A stretch of DNA of 64,000 nucleotides from Stenotrophomonas ginsengisoli (GTDB lineage: Bacteria > Pseudomonadota > Gammaproteobacteria > Xanthomonadales > Xanthomonadaceae), in NCBI RefSeq assembly GCF_001431485.1, contig NZ_LDJM01000014.1:53160-117159 (forward strand), read 5' to 3'. A model generated the notes under the pieces. The model did no database searches. It was not told the origin of the DNA and worked only from the letters and a program-made list of their open reading frames with translations. Positions 16,034 through 24,614 of the stretch are shown piece by piece. Each line of letters opens with the position of its first letter. Position 1 is the first letter of the stretch. Position numbers and translations under genes: made by a program.

Positions 16034-17098
16034 TCAGAACGCCATGTCGAAGGCCACTTCACCCTGCACGCCGACCTGGTAGGCCGAGGCCCGGCGCTCG
16101 AAGAAGTTGGTCAGTTCCTGCACGTCCTGCAACTCCATGAACGGCAGCGGGTTGCGCACGTTGTACTTGCGCGCCATGCCCAGCTTGGCGAAGTGGTTGT
16201 CGGCGCAGTGCTGCAGGTACTGGCGCATGTCGTTGGTGGAAATGCCGGCCACCCCGCCGGAGAGCACATCTTGCGCAAACTGCAGTTCGCAGGCGATCGC
16301 CTCCTCCAGCATCTGGTAGACCTGCTGCTCCATCTGCGCATCGAACAGGTCCGGCTCTTCGGCACGGATCGTGCGCACGCATTCAAAGGCAAATTCCATG
16401 TGGCAGCTTTCGTCGCGGAACACCCAGTTGGTGCCCGAGGCCAGGCCCGGAAGCAGGCCACGCGAACGGAAGTAGTACACATAGGCGAAGGCGGCAAAGA
16501 AGAACAGGCCTTCGATGCAGGCGGCAAAGCAGATCTGGTTGAGCAGGAACTGGCGACGCTGCTCGCGCGTTTCGATCCGGGTCAGGCCCTGGATCGAATC
16601 GATCCACTTGAAGCAGAAATCGGCCTTGGCCTTGATCGAGGCAATGTTTTCAACGGCCGAGAATGCCTTGTTGCGCTCGTCCGGGTCGGGCAGGTAGTTG
16701 TCCAGCAGGGTCAGGTAGAACTGCACATGCAGCGCTTCCTCATACAACTGGCGCGACAGGTACATGCGCGCTTCCGGCGCATTCAAGTGCTGGTACAGGT
16801 TTAGCACCAGGTTGTTGGACACGATCGAGTCGCCGGTGGCGAAGAAGGCCACCAGGCGGTGGATGAGATGGCGGTCGGCCGGGCTCATCTTGTCGTGCAG
16901 GTCGGTGATGTCGATCTGGAAGTTGATCTCCTCCACCGTCCAGCTGTTCTTGATCGCGTTGCGGTACATCTCGTAGAAGTCCGGGTAACGCATCGGGCGC
17001 AGGGTCAGCTCGAAACCCGGGTCGAGCAGCATCTGGCGGGGAACGAGTGTAGAGGAACGAGCAACGGGAGCAGAGGTGGTATCAACTGGGTTGGACAT
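16034..17098 (-). CDS. nrdB: Class Ia ribonucleotide reductase, beta subunit
   Basis: NrdB houses the diiron-tyrosyl radical cofactor used by NrdA to make dNTPs. The 354-residue product has the metal ligands in ARMYLSRQLYEEALHVQFYL and DESCHMEFAFECV, the helix FFATGDSIVSNNL, and a C-terminal tail ending FDMAF for docking to NrdA. ATG at 17098 has AGGA 8 bp upstream. Residues about 10-22 (APVARSSTLVP) are encoded by repeat-like DNA (17039-17070, complement of GGAACGAG...AGAGGAACGAGCAACG) of the same family as the pncA-purU array. This suggests the N-terminal tail was altered by repeat insertion without harm. It is downstream of nrdA, with an opposite-strand S23 gene in between. Confidence 0.95.
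   Translation of the reverse strand: MSNPVDTTSAPVARSSTLVPRQMLLDPGFELTLRPMRYPDFYEMYRNAIKNSWTVEEINFQIDITDLHDKMSPADRHLIHRLVAFFATGDSIVSNNLVLNLYQHLNAPEARMYLSRQLYEEALHVQFYLTLLDNYLPDPDERNKAFSAVENIASIKAKADFCFKWIDSIQGLTRIETREQRRQFLLNQICFAACIEGLFFFAAFAYVYYFRSRGLLPGLASGTNWVFRDESCHMEFAFECVRTIRAEEPDLFDAQMEQQVYQMLEEAIACELQFAQDVLSGGVAGISTNDMRQYLQHCADNHFAKLGMARKYNVRNPLPFMELQDVQELTNFFERRASAYQVGVQGEVAFDMAF
17039..17070. repeat. AACGAG-type repeat fragment inside the nrdB 5' coding region
   Basis: GGAACGAGTGTAGAGGAACGA followed by GCAACGGGAG reproduces the stem motif of the 77-bp array (GAGGAACGAGTG) in the same orientation. It lies about 100 bp from the S23 start and marks one border of the suspected insertion, kept in frame within nrdB. 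Confidence 0.75.
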
Positions 17099-17169
17099 GG
17101 GGTGTTTCCTGATTCGCGGTGGGGCAGCCATGCGCGATGGTGCCCAGGGAGAGAGAGAGGGCCGTGGCA

Positions 17170-17520
17170 ATGCACTACCGCAATGCCGTCATCTGGCAAA
17201 AAGCCATGGCACTGGCAGAAGCAGCCTGCCGCTGTTCGATACAGATCCCGGCCGAAGAACGCTTTGGTGTTCGTCTGCAGATCACCCGCGCTTCCGTGTC
17301 CATTCCCAGCAACATCGCCGAAGGCTGGTCACGCGAACCACGCAAGGAAAAATCACAATTTCTGGCCATTGCACAGGGCTCACTTTCCGAACTGCATACC
17401 CAGTTGCTGCTGTGCGAACGCCTTGGCTGGATAAGCTGCGCCGAGCTGCAGCCGACATACGGGCTGATAGATGAAGCCAGCCGCATGCTGACCACGCTCA
17501 GACGCAGATTCAGAAGCTAG
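17170..17520 (+). CDS. Four-helix-bundle protein of the S23 (23S rRNA intervening-sequence protein) family
   Basis: This 116-residue protein shows the S23/IVS family signature: an N-terminal WQKAMALAEA helix after a short YRNAVIW start, ITRASVSIPSNIAEGWSR in the middle and SLSELHTQLLLCERLGW towards the end. Relatives include proteins coded in 23S rRNA intervening sequences and the accessory protein Avd of diversity-generating retroelements. Some bind nucleic acid, but no general function is known. Here it is not in an rRNA gene: it lies between nrdB and nrdA, on the opposite strand, with AACGAG repeats on both sides. Base composition is visibly less GC-rich than the neighbours, suggesting transfer. 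ATG at 17170 fits the family start; GTG at 17164 is an alternative. Confidence 0.88.
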   Translation: MHYRNAVIWQKAMALAEAACRCSIQIPAEERFGVRLQITRASVSIPSNIAEGWSREPRKEKSQFLAIAQGSLSELHTQLLLCERLGWISCAELQPTYGLIDEASRMLTTLRRRFRS

Positions 17521-17630
17521 AAACGAGTGAAGAGAAACGAGAAACGAGGAACGAGGAACGAGGAACGAGTGGAGCGGATCAATCGCTTTTGCATTGCCTT
17601 TACTCGTTTCTCTTTCCTCACCACTCTTTC
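17518..17630. repeat. AACGAG-type repeats and inverted copy between S23 gene and nrdA
   Basis: Directly after the S23 stop come at least six AACGAG steps (AAACGAGTGAAGAGAAACGAG, GAACGAGGAACGAGGAACGAG). About 30 bases later, TTTACTCGTTTCTCTTTCC plus TCACCACTC is the reverse complement of the array module GTGAGGAAAGAGGAACGAGTGAA. The two arms can form a long hairpin. The segment ends within a few bases of the nrdA stop codon. Confidence 0.9.
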
Positions 17631-17635
17631 CTGCT

Positions 17636-20020
17636 TTACTGGCATGCCTCGCAGGCTTCCGGGTTCTCCAGCGAGCAGGCCACCGCTTCGGCAGGGCTAT
17701 AGCTGGACACGGTGGTCTTGGCGATTTTGGTGGCCGGGCGCGAGCGCAGGTAGTAGGTGGTCTTGATGCCCTGCTTCCAGGCGTACATGTACATGGAGGA
17801 CATCGCGCCGATGTTCGGGCTTTCCATGAACAGGTTCAGCGAGGCGCTCTGGTCGATGAAGGCACCGCGCTCGGCGGCCATGTCGATCAGCGCACGCATC
17901 GGCAGTTCCCACGCGGTGCGGTAGATGTGGCGCAGCACCTGCGGAATCTGCTCCAGCTGCTGGATCGAGCCATCGGCCAGCTTGATCGCATCGCGCATCG
18001 GCTCGGTCCACAGGCCCAGGGCCTTGAGCTCGGCCACCAGGTGCTTGTTGATCTGCAGGAAGTCGCCGGACAGGGTTTCGCGCTTGAACAGGTTGGAAAC
18101 CTGCGGCTCGATGCACTCGTAGCAGCCGGCAATCGAGGCGATGGTCGCGGTCGGTGCAATGGCGATGATCAGCGAGTTGCGCAGGCCATGGGTGGTGATC
18201 CGCTCACGCAGGGCATCCCAGCGTGCGGGATCATTCGGCACCACATTCCAGGCATCAAACTGCAGCTGGCCCAGGGCGGCGCGGGTGTCGTCGAAGGTCG
18301 GGTGGCGGCCACGTTCAATGGCCAGCTCGCACGAGGCTTGAAGCGCATGGAAATAGATTTCCTCGGCGATCTTTTTGGACAGCTCGCGGGCAGCTTGCGA
18401 ATCAAAGGCCAGGCGGTTGCGGAAGAACACGTCCTGCAGGCCCATGCAGCCCAGGCCCACCGGGCGCCAGCGCAGGTTGCCGTGGCGGGCGGTTGCGATC
18501 GGATAGAAGTTCAGGTCGATCACCCGGTCCAGCTGGCGCACGGCCAGGCGCACGGTTTCGGCCAGCTTGTCGAAATCGAAGCTGCCATCGGCACCCACAT
18601 GGTTGGCCAGGTTGATCGACCCTAAGTTGCACACCGCGGTTTCCGCGTCGGAGGTGACCTCCAGGATCTCGGTGCACAGGTTGGACAGGTGGATCACATT
18701 GCCCGGGCGCAGGGTCTGGTTGCTGGCCAGGTTGCACTTGTCCTTGAAGGTCATCCAGCCGTTGCCGGTCTCGGCCAGGGTGCGCATCATGCGCGCGTAG
18801 AGCTTGCGCGCCGACACCTGCTTGGCCGCCAACCCTTGCGCTTCGGCCTGCAGGTAGGCCTGCTCGAAGGCCGGGCCGTACAGGTCGGTGAACTCCGGCA
18901 CCACCTTGGGGTCAAACAGCGACCAAGCCTCATCACGCTCGACGCGGGCCATGAACAGGTCTGGCACCCAGTTGGCCAGGTTGAGATTGTGGGTGCGGCG
19001 CGATTCGTCGCCGGCGTTGTCACGCAACTCCAGGAAGTCCTCGATGTCGGCATGCCAGGTTTCCAGGTAGACGCAGGCCGCGCCCTTGCGCTTGCCGCCC
19101 TGGTTGACCGCCGAAACCGACGAATCCAGGGTCTTCAGCCACGGCACGATGCCGTTGGAATAGCCGTTGGTGGAGCGGATCAGCGAGCCGCGCGAACGCA
19201 CCCGGGTGTAGCTGACACCGATGCCGCCGGAGAACTTGGACAGCTGGGCGATGTCGCCGTACTTGGCATAGATCGAGTCCAGCGAATCGGTCGGCGAATC
19301 GAGCAGGAAGCAGGACGACAGCTGCTCGTGGCGGGTACCGGCATTGAACAGGGTAGGGCTGGACGGCAGGTAATCCAGGCTGCCCAGACGCTGGTACAGG
19401 GCCAGGGCCTCGGGCACATCCTCGCTCAGCGCGCTGGCAATGCGCAGGAAGAACTGCTGCGGGGTTTCAATGACCTTGCGGTTGTGCGGGTGGCGCAGCA
19501 GGTAACGGTCATACAGGGTGCGCAGGCCGAAGTAATCAAAGTTCAGGTCATAGGCCGGGTCTATGGCATCGTTGAGCTTGCGTGCGTTGACCTGCACGAA
19601 CTCCAGCAGGCGGTCGTTGATCAGGCCGACCTCATGGCCATGGGTGACCGATTGGGAGAACGCATGGATGCCCTGGCCGGACACTTCCTTGGCAATGAAG
19701 TTGGCCAGCAGGCGCGCGGCCAGGCGGCCGTACTCGGGCTCTTCGCCGATCAGCAGGGCCGCGGTGCGGATGGACAGTTCGTCCAGCTCGGCGGTGGTGG
19801 CGCCGTTGTACAGGCCGGAGATGGTGCGCGTGGCCACCCGCATCGGGTCCACTGCATGCAGGCCCTCGCAGCAGCGGCCGATCGCGCGCACGATCTTGTT
19901 CAAATCCACCGGTTCGATGCTGCCATTGCGTTTGGTCACGCCCATCGCAGTGGCGGTGGGGGGCGGGGTCAATTCAAAACCGGCCTGGGCCGGAGCGGTG
20001 GCAGTATCGATAGCGGTCAT
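17636..20020 (-). CDS. nrdA: Class Ia ribonucleotide reductase, alpha subunit
   Basis: NrdA is the catalytic subunit that reduces ribonucleoside diphosphates. The 794-residue product has an N-terminal ATP-cone (KRNGSIEPVDLNKIVRAIGR, about 30-115). The (beta/alpha)10 barrel contains SSCFLLDSPTDSLD (a redox Cys), NLCTEILEVTSDAETAVCNLGSIN split across the active site with the catalytic Cys/Glu, and the paired tyrosines in MYMYAWKQGIKTTYYLR. The last residues ENPEACEACQ hold the C-terminal cysteine pair that relays electrons from thioredoxin or glutaredoxin. A cobalamin riboswitch lies in its leader, so B12 should lower its expression. The next gene in the operon, nrdB, is about 540 bp away beyond the S23 insertion. 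Confidence 0.97.
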   Translation of the reverse strand: MTAIDTATAPAQAGFELTPPPTATAMGVTKRNGSIEPVDLNKIVRAIGRCCEGLHAVDPMRVATRTISGLYNGATTAELDELSIRTAALLIGEEPEYGRLAARLLANFIAKEVSGQGIHAFSQSVTHGHEVGLINDRLLEFVQVNARKLNDAIDPAYDLNFDYFGLRTLYDRYLLRHPHNRKVIETPQQFFLRIASALSEDVPEALALYQRLGSLDYLPSSPTLFNAGTRHEQLSSCFLLDSPTDSLDSIYAKYGDIAQLSKFSGGIGVSYTRVRSRGSLIRSTNGYSNGIVPWLKTLDSSVSAVNQGGKRKGAACVYLETWHADIEDFLELRDNAGDESRRTHNLNLANWVPDLFMARVERDEAWSLFDPKVVPEFTDLYGPAFEQAYLQAEAQGLAAKQVSARKLYARMMRTLAETGNGWMTFKDKCNLASNQTLRPGNVIHLSNLCTEILEVTSDAETAVCNLGSINLANHVGADGSFDFDKLAETVRLAVRQLDRVIDLNFYPIATARHGNLRWRPVGLGCMGLQDVFFRNRLAFDSQAARELSKKIAEEIYFHALQASCELAIERGRHPTFDDTRAALGQLQFDAWNVVPNDPARWDALRERITTHGLRNSLIIAIAPTATIASIAGCYECIEPQVSNLFKRETLSGDFLQINKHLVAELKALGLWTEPMRDAIKLADGSIQQLEQIPQVLRHIYRTAWELPMRALIDMAAERGAFIDQSASLNLFMESPNIGAMSSMYMYAWKQGIKTTYYLRSRPATKIAKTTVSSYSPAEAVACSLENPEACEACQ

Positions 20021-20224
20021 GTGGGCGCCTGCGGTTGATCAGGAATGCACACAGGCTCCTGCCCGCGCAGGAAGCCCTGGCCAGCCAGCAGGTCGATGAT
20101 CGGGATCAGCGGTGTCGCGGCTGCAGCGCTCAACGGCTGTGCTCCAGCCGCGCGCATGCTGCCACTTCACCAGCCGTCTTCCCCTCGAAGACTCCGCAGC
20201 CGGCACCGCGCGTCGTGCATCGCG
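20021..20224 (-). promoter_or_regulatory. nrdA 5' leader after the riboswitch
   Basis: About 200 bases separate the aptamer from the nrdA start. They contain GC-rich complementary stretches (GCGCGATGC / GCACGACGCGC near 20205-20230) suited to an expression platform, but no clear U-run terminator. A translational or Rho-type switch is therefore possible. No open frame with a convincing start is present. Confidence 0.5.
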
Positions 20225-20410
20225 CGGCTGTCGGCAGGTCTTCGGACTTTGGGCGCGAAGGTGGTTCCACCTTCTCCTTGCCCGTCGCTTCCCAGGTCGC
20301 CGTTGGCGTCCCAGTGCATTGACGGGTTCGTTCCCATTTACCGCTGCGGGGCAGTGCTGGAATGGCCTTGGCAGGCGTCACCAGCTTCCCTTTTCATCCT
20401 GCCAACCCGT
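20225..20410 (-). promoter_or_regulatory. Cobalamin (B12) riboswitch in the nrdA leader
   Basis: On the minus strand, reading towards nrdA, the conserved elements occur in order: GGGAAGCTGGTGACGCC, then CAGCACTGCCCCGCAGCGGT with AAATGGGAACGA, and finally AGTCCGAAGACCTGCC (B12 box region, 20233-20250). These are the invariant parts of the AdoCbl riboswitch core. The aptamer ends about 205 bases before the nrdA ATG; GC-rich hairpins after it probably form the expression platform. Known logic: B12 represses the B12-independent reductase where a B12-dependent class II enzyme (NrdJ) also exists. That NrdJ is encoded elsewhere is a prediction. Confidence 0.92.
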
Positions 20411-20582
20411 GGGCCGGCAGGAACCGACGACCACAAGATACGGTGCAGATGTGACAACTGCAACACCAGATGTTGGGCACAAACTTGTGGACAACCCACG
20501 CCACGCCTTGCCCTGCAAGGTTTGCCCGGGTTTGCCCGCGCCGGCAGCAAGGCTGGCGCAAACGAAGGCAAAACCTGCTTCA

Positions 20583-22445
20583 ATGCCGGCCCGCATCCGG
20601 AAGCCTGGCGTGAAGCAGAAGATCAAATGGATTGGCGTGGCCATGGTGGCCGTTGCCCTGGGACTGTCCTTCCACTACAGCAACGGCTGGCTGCAGCTGT
20701 GCGCCGGGCTGGCGCTGTTTCTGTTCGGCATGCAGTGCCTGGAGCAGGGCCTGAAGGCCCTGGCCGGCGGGGCGATGGAGCGCTGGCTGGGGCGCAGCAC
20801 CGCCACCCCGGCACGCGGCCTGCTGTTCGGCGCTGCCGCCACCATGGCGCTGCAGTCCTCCACCCTGGTCTCGCTGCTGACCATCGCCTTCCTCAGCACC
20901 GGCTTGATCCAGCTGGCCGGGGCCATTTCGGTGCTGCTCGGGGCCAACCTGGGGGCTACCAGCGGTATCTGGCTGCTGGCCCTGGCCGGGCAGAACCTCA
21001 GCCTGTCCGCCGTTGCCCTGCCCCTGCTGGTGTTCGGCGTGCTGGCCCGCTACACCGGCAAGCGCGGCAGTGCCGCCGGCCAGCTGATCATCGGCATCGC
21101 CTTCATCTTCCTGGCCATCGACCAGATCAAATTCGGCTTCCAGGCCATGGCCAGCATCGACCTGGCCCGTTACAGCGCCGAAGGACTGGCCGGCACCGTG
21201 TTGTTTGTCGCTGTCGGCGCCCTGCTCACCGTGGTGGTGCAGTCCTCCCATGCCACCTTGATGCTGACCCTGAGCGCGCTGGCCGCCGGCCAGCTGGCGG
21301 CCGAGCAGAGCCTGGCCATTGCCATCGGCTCGAACGTGGGCAGCAGCGTCTCCACCGCAGTGATGGGCTGGATGGGCGGCAACCGCGCCGGCCACCGCCT
21401 GGCCGTGGCCCATGTACTGTTCAATGCCAGCACCGCCGTGGTGGCCCTGCTGTGCCTGCCCCTGCTGCAACTGGCCGTGCAGGCCATCACCGCCTGGTTC
21501 GGCATGGGCAGCAATACCCTGATCCAGCTGGCCCTGTTCCATACCCTGTTCAATGCCATCGGGGTGGCCCTGTTCTGGCCACTGCAAAGCGCCCTGGCCG
21601 GCACCCTGCTGCGCTGGATGCCCGACCCGGATGCCCCCACCAGCCTGATCGGCCAGTTGGCCGCCGGCAGTGTGCAACAGCGCTCGCCACACCTGAGCGA
21701 CAGCGCCCTGCACAGTGCCGACAGCGCCACCCTGGCCATCAACCAGGAGCTGCGCCGCCTGGGCCGGTTGAGCCTGGAGGTGATCGGCCAGGCCCTGTAC
21801 TGCCCACCGGATGAACTCGATGCTCCGGTTCGCGACAGCCCGGCCCTGCGCCAGCGCATCGCCAGCAGTGGCATGGACAGCGATGCGCTGTACCGGCAAC
21901 TGGTCAAACCGGTATGGAGCGAGCTGCTGCACTTCATCAGCCGCTTCGAACTACCGCTGGATCCGGCCCAGCAGCAGCTCTGGCGCAATGGTCAGGGCGC
22001 CGGCTCGCAGCTGGTCAAGGCGGTCAAGGATGCCCATGCCCTGCAGGCCAACCTGCAGCGTCAACTGCAACCGGCGCACGCCGACAGCGCTGCAGCCGCC
22101 GCTTGGCTGAGCCTGCGCTGGGAGCTGCTCTGTGCCCTGTCCTGCCTGCGCAGTGGCAGCCGCCACAGCAATGATGCGCAACGCTGGCGGGCCCAGTTGC
22201 AGCAGCTCGGTCCGCAGCTGCTGCAGTTCGAGCAGCAGTTCAACGCGCGGCTGTTTGCCGATGTCCGCCAGGGCAGTATCGACAGCCATCAGCTCAGTTC
22301 GCTGATCAATGGCCTGGGCTACACCAAGCGCATCGTGCACAACCTGCAACAGGTGATGCTGCTCGGCGACGGCCACAGCCAGGCACTGCCCTGGCGCGGG
22401 TTGTTCAACCGCGACGAACCGACGTCAGCCCCCCACCCCGACTGA
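20583..22445 (+). CDS. Na/Pi cotransporter family protein with PhoU-like C-terminus
   Basis: This 620-residue membrane protein is of the NptA/YjbB class. About nine membrane helices occupy residues 20-340. The duplicated family motif is visible as TMALQSSTLVSLLTIAFLS with GANLGATSG in the first half and VVVQSSHATLMLTLSALA with GSNVGSSVSTAV in the second (the QSS repeats bind Na and phosphate). The C-terminal 250 residues are helical and PhoU-like. It should export or import phosphate with sodium. ATG at 20583 is used; GTG at 20610 with GGAAG just upstream is an equally possible start. It is divergent from the nrdA riboswitch leader. Confidence 0.88.
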   Translation: MPARIRKPGVKQKIKWIGVAMVAVALGLSFHYSNGWLQLCAGLALFLFGMQCLEQGLKALAGGAMERWLGRSTATPARGLLFGAAATMALQSSTLVSLLTIAFLSTGLIQLAGAISVLLGANLGATSGIWLLALAGQNLSLSAVALPLLVFGVLARYTGKRGSAAGQLIIGIAFIFLAIDQIKFGFQAMASIDLARYSAEGLAGTVLFVAVGALLTVVVQSSHATLMLTLSALAAGQLAAEQSLAIAIGSNVGSSVSTAVMGWMGGNRAGHRLAVAHVLFNASTAVVALLCLPLLQLAVQAITAWFGMGSNTLIQLALFHTLFNAIGVALFWPLQSALAGTLLRWMPDPDAPTSLIGQLAAGSVQQRSPHLSDSALHSADSATLAINQELRRLGRLSLEVIGQALYCPPDELDAPVRDSPALRQRIASSGMDSDALYRQLVKPVWSELLHFISRFELPLDPAQQQLWRNGQGAGSQLVKAVKDAHALQANLQRQLQPAHADSAAAAAWLSLRWELLCALSCLRSGSRHSNDAQRWRAQLQQLGPQLLQFEQQFNARLFADVRQGSIDSHQLSSLINGLGYTKRIVHNLQQVMLLGDGHSQALPWRGLFNRDEPTSAPHPD

Positions 22446-22638
22446 GCCGCCACATCCCCCAAGACTCCTGCCCGGCCCCCGTCGGCAGGGATTTTGGGTG
22501 CCGGCAGCAGCGCCACCCGCTGCCGCCGGCAGGCCTGAACGGCTGAAGCTGACTGCAATCACCCATGGCCGCCGGCAGGTTCGTATTGCAGTGCACAACC
22601 TGCCCTAGAATCGGGCTTCCTCTCCCGTGATGGTTCCA

Positions 22639-23538
22639 ATGAACAGCCCTGACGTCTTCCTGCGCGGCAGCATCGTTGCCCTGGTTACCCCTTTCCATGA
22701 AGACGGCAGCGTTGACTACCCCACCCTGCGCAAACTGGTGGACTGGCATGTGGCCGAAGGCAGCGACTGCATCGGCGTGGTCGGCACCACCGGGGAATCG
22801 CCCACGGTCAACGTGGAAGAGCACTGCCAGATCATCCAGGTCGCGGTGGAACAGGCTGCCGGGCGCATCCCGGTGATGGCCGGTTGTGGCGCCAATTCCA
22901 CCAGCGAGGCCATTGCCCTGGCCGAACATGCGCGCAGCGTCGGCGCCCACAGCCAGCTGCAGGTGGTGCCCTACTACAACAAGCCCGGCCAGGAAGGCCA
23001 GTACCGCCATTTCCGCGCCATTGCCGAGGCCACCGGCGACCTGCCGATCGTGCTGTACAACGTGCCCGGGCGCACCGCGGCCGACCTGCAGCACGACACT
23101 GTGCTGCGCCTGGCCCAGATCGACGGCATTGCCGCGATCAAGGAAGCCACCGGCAACCTGGAACGTGCCCAGTGGCTGATCGCCCAGGCGCCGAAGGATT
23201 TCGCCATCTTCTCCGGCGATGACGCCACCGCCATCGCCCTGATGCTGCTCGGCGGCCATGGCAATGTCAGCGTCACCGCCAACCTGGCGCCGCGCCTGAT
23301 GCACCAGCTGTGCGCCGCCGCCATGAGCGGCGACCTGGCCACCGCCTGTGGTATCCAGCAGCGCCTGCTGCCGCTGCACAAGGCCCTGTTCTGCGAGGCC
23401 AACCCGATCGGTGTGAAGTGGGCCGCCGCCCGCCTCGGCCTGTGCGGCCCGGCCCTGCGCCTGCCCCTGACCGAACTGGAACCGGCCAACCAACCGGTAC
23501 TGGAAGCGGCCCTGCAGCAGGCCGGCCTGCTCGGCTGA
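22639..23538 (+). CDS. dapA: 4-hydroxy-tetrahydrodipicolinate synthase
   Basis: DapA condenses pyruvate with aspartate semialdehyde, the first committed step of lysine and diaminopimelate synthesis. The 299-residue TIM barrel has [18 protein letters not shown], the catalytic Tyr in LYNVPGRTA and the Schiff-base Lys in AIKEATGN, plus FSGDDAT for the substrate loop. Starts at 22627 (GTG) and 22630 (ATG) are in frame, but ATG at 22639 gives the standard N-terminus with the domain beginning [13 protein letters not shown] strong terminator follows 32 bp after the stop, so transcription ends here. Confidence 0.97.
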   Translation: MNSPDVFLRGSIVALVTPFHEDGSVDYPTLRKLVDWHVAEGSDCIGVVGTTGESPTVNVEEHCQIIQVAVEQAAGRIPVMAGCGANSTSEAIALAEHARSVGAHSQLQVVPYYNKPGQEGQYRHFRAIAEATGDLPIVLYNVPGRTAADLQHDTVLRLAQIDGIAAIKEATGNLERAQWLIAQAPKDFAIFSGDDATAIALMLLGGHGNVSVTANLAPRLMHQLCAAAMSGDLATACGIQQRLLPLHKALFCEANPIGVKWAAARLGLCGPALRLPLTELEPANQPVLEAALQQAGLLG

Positions 23539-23570
23539 AGCCCGCCGGCAGGTTCCCCCGCCGGAAAACA

Positions 23571-23596
23571 AAACGCGCCGTTAGCGGCGCGTTTTT
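23571..23596 (+). terminator. Rho-independent terminator after dapA
   Basis: Perfect 10-bp stem AAACGCGCCG / CGGCGCGTTT with loop TTAG, followed by further T residues. The A-rich 5' side makes it usable in both directions, also for the minus-strand small gene ending at 23615. Confidence 0.95.
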
Positions 23597-23614
23597 CATG
23601 GGCATCGTCCTGAC

Positions 23615-23845
23615 TCAGGCCGGGTCGGTATGTTCAGCATCCGCCGCAGTAGATCCCGATGTGCGGTACAGGCGATACAGGACCACCGCAAACACTACGC
23701 CCACACCCAGCGCTGCCAGCCCACGCCACAGCGCACCCTCGTGCCACGCCGTCAGCGCCTGATCCAGTGCGGCGACCATCACCAGCCCGAATACAGCGCC
23801 GCGCAGGGCCGCGAACAGAACCTCCGTCTTTGTTGCCTTGTGCAT
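23615..23845 (-). CDS. Small two-helix membrane protein, unknown
   Basis: This 76-residue protein has two predicted membrane helices (about 12-28 and 41-60), a basic start (MHKATKTEV) and an acidic C-terminus (AADAEHTDPA). The ATG at 23845 has an excellent ribosome-binding site (AGGGGGGAAC) directly upstream; longer in-frame readings have none. I do not recognise a family. It is monocistronic, between the dapA terminator and the methyltransferase gene. Confidence 0.7.
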   Translation of the reverse strand: MHKATKTEVLFAALRGAVFGLVMVAALDQALTAWHEGALWRGLAALGVGVVFAVVLYRLYRTSGSTAADAEHTDPA

Positions 23846-23957
23846 GTTCCCCCCTGAGCAATCGTGTTGCAGGATCAGCGGGCTATTGAACGGGCAAACA
23901 CGCCAGCACGCACGCGTGGGAACTGGGTTGTGTGATCGGCCACGGATTTTTCCCGGC

Positions 23958-24593
23958 TCAACCAGGCCGCTGCGCCACCAGGCTGAGCAGGCGCGGCGGC
24001 CCCTGGCGGTCGTCCTGCGCATGCCAGTGCTCGTCCACGGCCTGCAGTTGCAGGCCCACTGCGGCAATGGCCTGCAGGTAATCACGCAGATGGTGCAGAT
24101 GGGCGGTAACCGGCACCGGATTGCCGGCTGCATCCAGGTAGTGCGCCTGGCCGCCACGGTACTGCCGTGCCGGATGCAGCTCGCTGATGATCAACTGGCC
24201 GCCGGGCTTGAGCGCCGTGGCCGCGTGACCCAGCACCGGCACCAGGTCGGCAATGTGCTCGAGCACCAGATGGAAGCAGACCCGATCGGCACTGGCCGGC
24301 ACGCACGGCCACGCCGCCTGCAGGTCGGCCTGCTCGAATTGCACCTGCGCCAAGCCAATGCGCTCGCGGGCGATGGCCAGCATCCCGGCTGAAAAATCCA
24401 GCGCCAGCACGGCGCTGCTGGTACCGGCGTAGTGCGTGGTGTTCTTGCCGGTGCCACAACCGGCCTCGATCAGCAGCGCCAACGGCCCGGAAGGAGTCAG
24501 TGTCCGCGCCACCTGCGCATCCAGGTCACGGGTACGGTTGAGCTGGCTGTCATAGCTGGGCGCCCAGGCATCGTAGGCGGCATCAATGCGCAT
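23958..24593 (-). CDS. Class I SAM-dependent methyltransferase
   Basis: This 211-residue protein has the Rossmann-type SAM fold. Motif I is LLIEAGCGTGKNTTHYA, the acidic SAM-ribose residue is in VLALDFSAGML, then QFEQADLQAAWP and a post-motif LKPGGQLIISELHP. The N-terminal DAAYDAWAPSYDSQLNRTRD is typical of UbiE/BioC-like enzymes. The substrate cannot be told from sequence. ATG at 24593 starts the conserved region. It follows zapE on the same strand after 21 bp, so they may be co-transcribed. Confidence 0.9.
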   Translation of the reverse strand: MRIDAAYDAWAPSYDSQLNRTRDLDAQVARTLTPSGPLALLIEAGCGTGKNTTHYAGTSSAVLALDFSAGMLAIARERIGLAQVQFEQADLQAAWPCVPASADRVCFHLVLEHIADLVPVLGHAATALKPGGQLIISELHPARQYRGGQAHYLDAAGNPVPVTAHLHHLRDYLQAIAAVGLQLQAVDEHWHAQDDRQGPPRLLSLVAQRPG

Positions 24594-24614
24594 GCTCTCT
24601 TTCCTGCCCAATTC

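Noticed and set aside
17170..17520. 23S rRNA intervening sequence
   Set aside because: The S23 gene is surrounded by nrdA and nrdB, and no rRNA sequence is present.
17170..17520. Accessory gene (Avd) of a diversity-generating retroelement
   Set aside because: No reverse transcriptase, template repeat or variable-repeat target gene is in the window.
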